Positions 59,649 to 64,000 of a DNA stretch of 64,000 nt are shown here, piece after piece. This DNA comes from JBDWFY01 sp965275915 (lineage in GTDB: Bacteria; Pseudomonadota; Alphaproteobacteria; Rhizobiales; Stappiaceae). Position 1 is the stretch's first letter. The number at the start of each line of letters is the position of its first letter. The notes under the pieces were generated by a model that was not told the origin of the DNA, did not search any database, and saw nothing but the letters and a program-made list of their open reading frames with translations. The DNA lies in assembly GCA_965275915.1 (NCBI GenBank), contig CBDHYI010000008.1:620001-684000 (forward strand), given 5' to 3'. Both the position numbers and the translations under genes were made by a program.

Positions 59649-62600
59649 ATGAGTGAATCGGATCAGTCCAAAAAAGGCCCGACTGAGGCCAACAGCCATC
59701 CGACCGTTTCAGGCCCGTCAAACCACGATAAGGCCGAGGGCGCGCGGGCGGCTGCGCAGGTGGACCGCAAGAGCGGCACCAAGGAGCATGACTATAAGCT
59801 TGCTGCCACAAAAGGAGAATCCGACGAAGCTACCGTGGCGAACTTGCATCTGGGCGTTGCGACAGGGCTTGCAATGGGCGCACTGGTCGCCGGCGGTGCA
59901 GCCCAGGCGCAGGAAGACGACCCGGTCGACCGCTCTCAGGCGGGTGAGGGCAACGAACCGCAATTGGAAGACGGACCCGCTCCTGCGGCAACAGCTGCAG
60001 CGGGCAGCAAAGCAGGCACCAGCGAAAACCTGACGGAAGTATCCGGTTCTTCGACCCTGCTGCAGAAATCGTCCGATTCCGGCAACGCTCCAATTGGTGA
60101 ACCGGCGTCAGTCGCTGCATCCGGTGGCGCTTCCGGTACATCTGCGTCGTCCACGAAAGCAGCCAGTCAGAATTCGGAGGCGCGCGAGCGCGCCGAAGAG
60201 GGCGTGCCCGCATCGAGTCCGGTCGTTCCGACTGATCCGATCGATCCGGCGGAGACGAACAGTGCCCCGGAGGACATCGTTGTTCAGATGGTTGGCATTT
60301 CCGAATTGGCGCCGGCCGGAACGGTCGTGGCGACACTTGATGCGGTGGATCCGGACGGCGACGATCGGCACACATTTGAAATCGTCGACAGGTCCGGCAG
60401 TGCCATTTCCCATCCGGACTTCATTATCGTCGGAGATGAGATCCGGGTACGGGACGGTGCAACGCTGGACTTTGAAACAACGCCGAGTCACTCGATCCTG
60501 GTACGGGTTACCGACAGTGCAGGCAATGCATTCATCGAGCCGATTACCATTCAGTTGACCGACGCGAACGAAGATTCAGTCAGCGCAATCATTGACGCAG
60601 ATCCGGGCACAGATACGATTTCCGAGACTGCCTTGGCCGGAGACAACACCGGAATCGCGGTGTCCGCATCAGACGCCGATGCGACGGATATGGTCAGTTA
60701 TTCTGTCGACGATACACGCTTTCAGGTGGATGCAAACGGTGTCGTGACGGTTGCCGGCGGCGCGAGTTTTGATGCGGAGACCGAAGGCACAATCAGTCTG
60801 ACGGTTACCGCAACCTCGACCGATGGCTCGACCTCGAACGAGACGTTCACTGTTGCCGTCAGTGATGAGAACGAAGTTGCAGTTTCGGCTGTGACGGATG
60901 TGAATGCCGCGACGGACACAATTTCCGAAACAGCCGGTGCAGGGACTTCGGTTGGCATTCAGGCATCGGCTGTCGATGGCGATGTGACGGACACCGTCAG
61001 CTATTCGGTGAACGATGCCCGGTTTGAGGTTGACGGCAATGGTGTCGTCACGGTTGCGAGCGGCGCAAGCTTTGATGCGGAGACGGAAGGCACGATCAGC
61101 CTGACGGTCACGGCAACGTCCACGGACGGTTCGGCCTCCAACGAGACCTTCACGGTCACCGTCAGTGACGAAAACGAGGTGTCCGTCTCGACGGTCACCG
61201 ACGTTGATACGTCCGCGAATACGATCTCCGAGGGTGCGACGTCAGGTGCGTCTGCCGGAATTAAGGTATTTGCCGCGGATGGCGATGTGACGGATACGGT
61301 CAGCTATTCGATGAACGATTCCCGGTTTGAGATCGACAGCAACGGTGTCGTTACGGTTGCGAGCGGTGCAAGCTTTGACGCGGAGACCGAAGGCACGATC
61401 AGCCTGACGGTTACGGCAACGTCAACGGACGGCTCGACCTCCAATGAAACGTTCACGGTTGCTGTTGGTGACGAAAACGAGGTTTCCGTTTCGGCTGTTA
61501 CGGATGTGAATGCCGCAACGAACACAATTTCCGAAACGGCCGGTGCAGGGGCTTCGGTTGGCATTCAGGCATCCGCCGCGGATGGCGATGTGACGGATAC
61601 GGTCAGTTATTCGGTGAACGATTCCCGGTTTGAGGTTGACGGTAACGGTGTCGTGGCGGTTGTGAGCGGCGCAAGCTTTGATGCGGAGACCGAGGGCACG
61701 ATCAGCCTGACGGTTACAGCCACGTCCACGGACGGCTCAACCTCCGACGAGACCTTTACGGTTACCGTGAGTGACGAAAACGAGGTGTCGGTCTCGGCGG
61801 TTGCCGATGTCGATACGTCCGCAAATACGATCTCCGAGGGTGCGACGGCAGGAGCTTCGGTTGGCATTCAGGCATCCGCTGCGGATGGCGATGTGACCGA
61901 TACGGTCAGCTATTCGGTCGATGATTCCCGGTTTGAGATCGACAGCAACGGTGTCGTCACGGTTGCGGGCGGCGCAAGCTTTGATGCGGAGACCGAGGGC
62001 ACGATCAGCCTGACCGTGACCGCGACGTCCACCGACGGTTCGACCTCCGATGAGACCTTCACGGTCACCGTGCGCGACGAGAACGAGTTTTCGGTTTCCG
62101 CCGTCACAGATACCGATGGCTCGGCAGACGCAATCTCCGAAATTGCTTCCGCAGGAACCGGCGTGGGCATCAAGGCGTTTGCCGATGATGCCGACATCTC
62201 AGACACCGTCAGTTACTCGGTGAACGATGCCCGGTTTGAGATTGACGGCAATGGTGTCGTCACGGTTGCCAACGGCGCAAGCTTTGACGCGGACACCGAA
62301 GGCACGATCAGCCTGACGGTCACAGCCACGTCCACGGACGGCTCGACCTCGAACAAGACCGTCACGGTCATCGTCAACGACATGAACGAAGTGGCGGTTT
62401 CAAACGTCACCGACATCGACAATTCGCTAAACACCGTCTCTGAGGCTGCAACTGCAGGCTCAACAATCGGCATCCAGGCCTTCGCAGATGATGGTGATGT
62501 GACGGATACGGTCAGTTATTCGGTGAATGATGCCCGGTTTGAGATCGACGGCAACGGTGTCGTCACGGTTGCCAACGGTGCGAGTTTCGATGCGGAGACG

Positions 62601-64000
62601 GAAGGCACAATCAGCCTGACGGTTACGGCAACGTCGACCGATGGTTCGACCTCCAATGAGACGTTCACGGTCGGCGTCGGTGACGAAAACGAGGTTTCCG
62701 TTTCGGCTGTTACGGATGTGGATGCGTCTGCGGATACCATCAGCGAAACTGCTGCGGCAGGAACCAACGTTGGAATTAAGGCATCGGCCACGGATGGTGA
62801 TGTGACCGATACGGTCAGCTATTCGGTCAATGACTCCCGCTTTGAGATCGACGGCAACGGTGTTGTGAAGGTTGCGAGCGGTGCCAGCTTTGATGCGGAG
62901 ACCGAAGGCACGATCAGCCTGACTGTGACCGCGACCTCCACTGATGGCTCGACCTCCAATGAGACGTTCACGGTCGCTGTCGGTGACGAAAACGAGGTTT
63001 CCGTTTCGGCTGTTACGGATGTGGATGCGTCTGCGAATACCATCACCGAAACAGCTGTGGCAGGGACCAACGTCGGAATTCAGGCATCGGCCACGGATGG
63101 CGATGTGACCGATACGGTCAGCTATTCGGTCAATGACTCCCGGTTCGAGATCGACAGCAACGGTGTCGTGACGGTTGCCAGCGGTGCAAGTTTTGATACA
63201 GAGACGGAAGGCACGATCAGCCTGACGGTCACGGCGACCTCGACCGATGGTTCGACTTCGAACGAGACCTTCGCAATCAACGTTTCCAATATCAACGAAA
63301 CGCCGACGTCAATCAGTTTTGAAACTGACAGCATGCGCGAAAACACGGCGCATGAAGATATTCTGCTCACCGTGGCCGATCCTGATGGGGACACTACGTT
63401 CACGTTCAGCGTCGATGACAGCCGCTTTGAGGTGTTTGATGACAACGGCGAATACACGCTCCGTCTGAAAGACGGTGTGACGCTCAATCACGAAACTGAA
63501 GCGACCGTGGATATCACCGTCACGGCAACGGACGCGGGCGGTCTGTCAGTCAATCAGGATTTGACGATCAATGTTAAGGATCTGAACGATAATCCCGTCG
63601 CCTTGACCCTCTCAAATTCGCAAATCAGCGAGAATGCCAGCGGAGCCACCGTCGGTACGCTCACCGTGACCGATGAAGACAGCACCGATACACACAGCTA
63701 TACGGTCTCCGATTCCCGATTTGAAGTTGTCGACGGCGCGCTGAAACTGAAAGACGGTGTTGCGCTTGATCACGAGACAAACAGCACCGTCGACGTGACC
63801 GTGACTGTTAATGACGGGCAGGGGGGCTCATACGCGGAGACCTTTACCGTCAATGTTGCCGACGTCAACGAAGGTCCGACAGCGGTTGGTGTTGACCTTG
63901 GGGCGACAAATGAGGACCTCTCGGTGGTCATTACCGAAGCGCAGCTGCTTGCGGCCAGTTCCGATCCGGAAGGTGACACACTGTCCGTAACCGGCTTGTC
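59649..64000 (+). CDS. Giant cadherin-like repeat protein, N-terminal 1450 residues (cut by window edge)
   Basis: I translated this frame by hand from the ATG at 59649; it is open to the edge. The first 70 residues are hydrophilic (MSESDQSKKGPTEANSHPTV), then comes a hydrophobic stretch LHLGVATGLAMGALVAGGAA, then a low-complexity acidic/Ser linker to about residue 200. From residue 210 on are cadherin/Ig-like modules: one divergent module, nine near-identical repeats of 101 residues, two classical cadherin modules (LNHETEATVDITV, LDHETNSTVDVTV, with DLNDNPV) and a further module ending SDPEGDTLSVTGL. Such proteins are calcium-binding adhesins or biofilm proteins secreted by type I systems, here encoded divergently. 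Confidence 0.9.
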   Translation, partial: MSESDQSKKGPTEANSHPTVSGPSNHDKAEGARAAAQVDRKSGTKEHDYKLAATKGESDEATVANLHLGVATGLAMGALVAGGAAQAQEDDPVDRSQAGEGNEPQLEDGPAPAATAAAGSKAGTSENLTEVSGSSTLLQKSSDSGNAPIGEPASVAASGGASGTSASSTKAASQNSEARERAEEGVPASSPVVPTDPIDPAETNSAPEDIVVQMVGISELAPAGTVVATLDAVDPDGDDRHTFEIVDRSGSAISHPDFIIVGDEIRVRDGATLDFETTPSHSILVRVTDSAGNAFIEPITIQLTDANEDSVSAIIDADPGTDTISETALAGDNTGIAVSASDADATDMVSYSVDDTRFQVDANGVVTVAGGASFDAETEGTISLTVTATSTDGSTSNETFTVAVSDENEVAVSAVTDVNAATDTISETAGAGTSVGIQASAVDGDVTDTVSYSVNDARFEVDGNGVVTVASGASFDAETEGTISLTVTATSTDGSASNETFTVTVSDENEVSVSTVTDVDTSANTISEGATSGASAGIKVFAADGDVTDTVSYSMNDSRFEIDSNGVVTVASGASFDAETEGTISLTVTATSTDGSTSNETFTVAVGDENEVSVSAVTDVNAATNTISETAGAGASVGIQASAADGDVTDTVSYSVNDSRFEVDGNGVVAVVSGASFDAETEGTISLTVTATSTDGSTSDETFTVTVSDENEVSVSAVADVDTSANTISEGATAGASVGIQASAADGDVTDTVSYSVDDSRFEIDSNGVVTVAGGASFDAETEGTISLTVTATSTDGSTSDETFTVTVRDENEFSVSAVTDTDGSADAISEIASAGTGVGIKAFADDADISDTVSYSVNDARFEIDGNGVVTVANGASFDADTEGTISLTVTATSTDGSTSNKTVTVIVNDMNEVAVSNVTDIDNSLNTVSEAATAGSTIGIQAFADDGDVTDTVSYSVNDARFEIDGNGVVTVANGASFDAETEGTISLTVTATSTDGSTSNETFTVGVGDENEVSVSAVTDVDASADTISETAAAGTNVGIKASATDGDVTDTVSYSVNDSRFEIDGNGVVKVASGASFDAETEGTISLTVTATSTDGSTSNETFTVAVGDENEVSVSAVTDVDASANTITETAVAGTNVGIQASATDGDVTDTVSYSVNDSRFEIDSNGVVTVASGASFDTETEGTISLTVTATSTDGSTSNETFAINVSNINETPTSISFETDSMRENTAHEDILLTVADPDGDTTFTFSVDDSRFEVFDDNGEYTLRLKDGVTLNHETEATVDITVTATDAGGLSVNQDLTINVKDLNDNPVALTLSNSQISENASGATVGTLTVTDEDSTDTHSYTVSDSRFEVVDGALKLKDGVALDHETNSTVDVTVTVNDGQGGSYAETFTVNVADVNEGPTAVGVDLGATNEDLSVVITEAQLLAASSDPEGDTLSVTGL
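60561..63290 (+). repeat. Tandem 303-bp coding repeat, nine units
   Basis: A segment encoding SYSVNDSRFEIDxNGVVTVA, then SGASFDAETEGTISLTVTAT, recurs with a period of 303 bases (near 60695, 61001, 61304, 61607, 61910, 62213, 62516, 62819 and 63122). Units are highly similar at the DNA level, with blocks such as GGCACGATCAGCCTGACGGT shared by most. Unit one is the most diverged. Such arrays gain and lose copies by recombination. Confidence 0.92.

Noticed and set aside
59463..59699. Longer start of ABC subunit A, up to 59699
   Set aside because: It would overlap the divergent giant-protein gene and adds residues not seen in the family.
60561..63290. Possible CRISPR array
   Set aside because: The repeat unit is 303 bases, in frame and protein-coding, with no unique spacers.
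60722..63487. Series of 65-120-codon minus-strand frames repeating every 303 bases
   Set aside because: They are the antisense reading of the tandem repeat in the giant protein and recur only because the coding strand repeats.

Overview
The window looks like a chromosome segment of an alphaproteobacterium, most likely Hyphomicrobiales (Rhizobiales) and possibly marine. This is inferred from GC-rich coding, an Rrf2 regulator resembling RirA, a BA14K-type protein, a DUF2336 protein, heterotetrameric sarcosine oxidase genes and many ABC/TRAP uptake systems. No rRNA, tRNA or CRISPR was recognised.

Positions 1-14.9 kb hold a one-carbon/methylamine locus. soxB-soxD-soxA (minus, soxA cut by the window edge) encode sarcosine oxidase. 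A plus-strand operon encodes a corrinoid protein, a DUF1638 protein, a small 'virulence factor' family protein, a methylenetetrahydrofolate reductase, a pterin-binding methyltransferase and a corrinoid-reactivating Fe-S/ASKHA protein. A homocysteine methyltransferase and a dimethylglycine dehydrogenase-like flavoprotein lie on the minus strand, and an MttB-family methyltransferase without an in-frame amber codon lies on the plus strand. Together they suggest stepwise removal of methyl groups from a quaternary amine such as glycine betaine, first onto a corrinoid and then by flavin oxidation, with all one-carbon units reaching tetrahydrofolate. The MetH domains are present as separate genes. 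The four proteins expected to touch the corrinoid protein all carry Arg-rich tails, while the corrinoid protein has a very acidic N-terminus. This is the best candidate for an undescribed system here.

Positions 15-24.3 kb contain an (R)-amine-transaminase-like enzyme, a cysteine-synthase-like enzyme, a pseudogene scar (Dabb and threonine dehydrogenase fragments), cutA, a serine hydrolase and an RbbA/YhhJ/HlyD-type exporter. Positions 24.5-32.3 kb hold a kynureninase-like enzyme, a GntR regulator, a bicupin protein and a complete branched-chain-type ABC importer (livKGFHM). Positions 32.4-40.5 kb form a hydroxyacid catabolic cluster: two dehydrogenases of unrelated families, a TRAP-TAXI transporter, two FadR-type regulators and an RraA-like aldolase, with shared AT-rich candidate operators. 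Positions 40.9-47.4 kb contain a BA14K protein and an opp peptide transporter.

Positions 47.4-53.1 kb are rich in mobile DNA. An IS5-family element abuts a PAP2 gene. Beyond rirA and a DUF2336 gene, a MITE, an IS630 element and a second MITE lie end to end, separated only by CTAG. Positions 53.3-64 kb hold a class A acid phosphatase and a type I secretion locus: an HlyD adaptor and two ABC half-transporters with complementary loss of ATPase motifs. These are divergent from a giant cadherin-like repeat protein that runs off the right edge.
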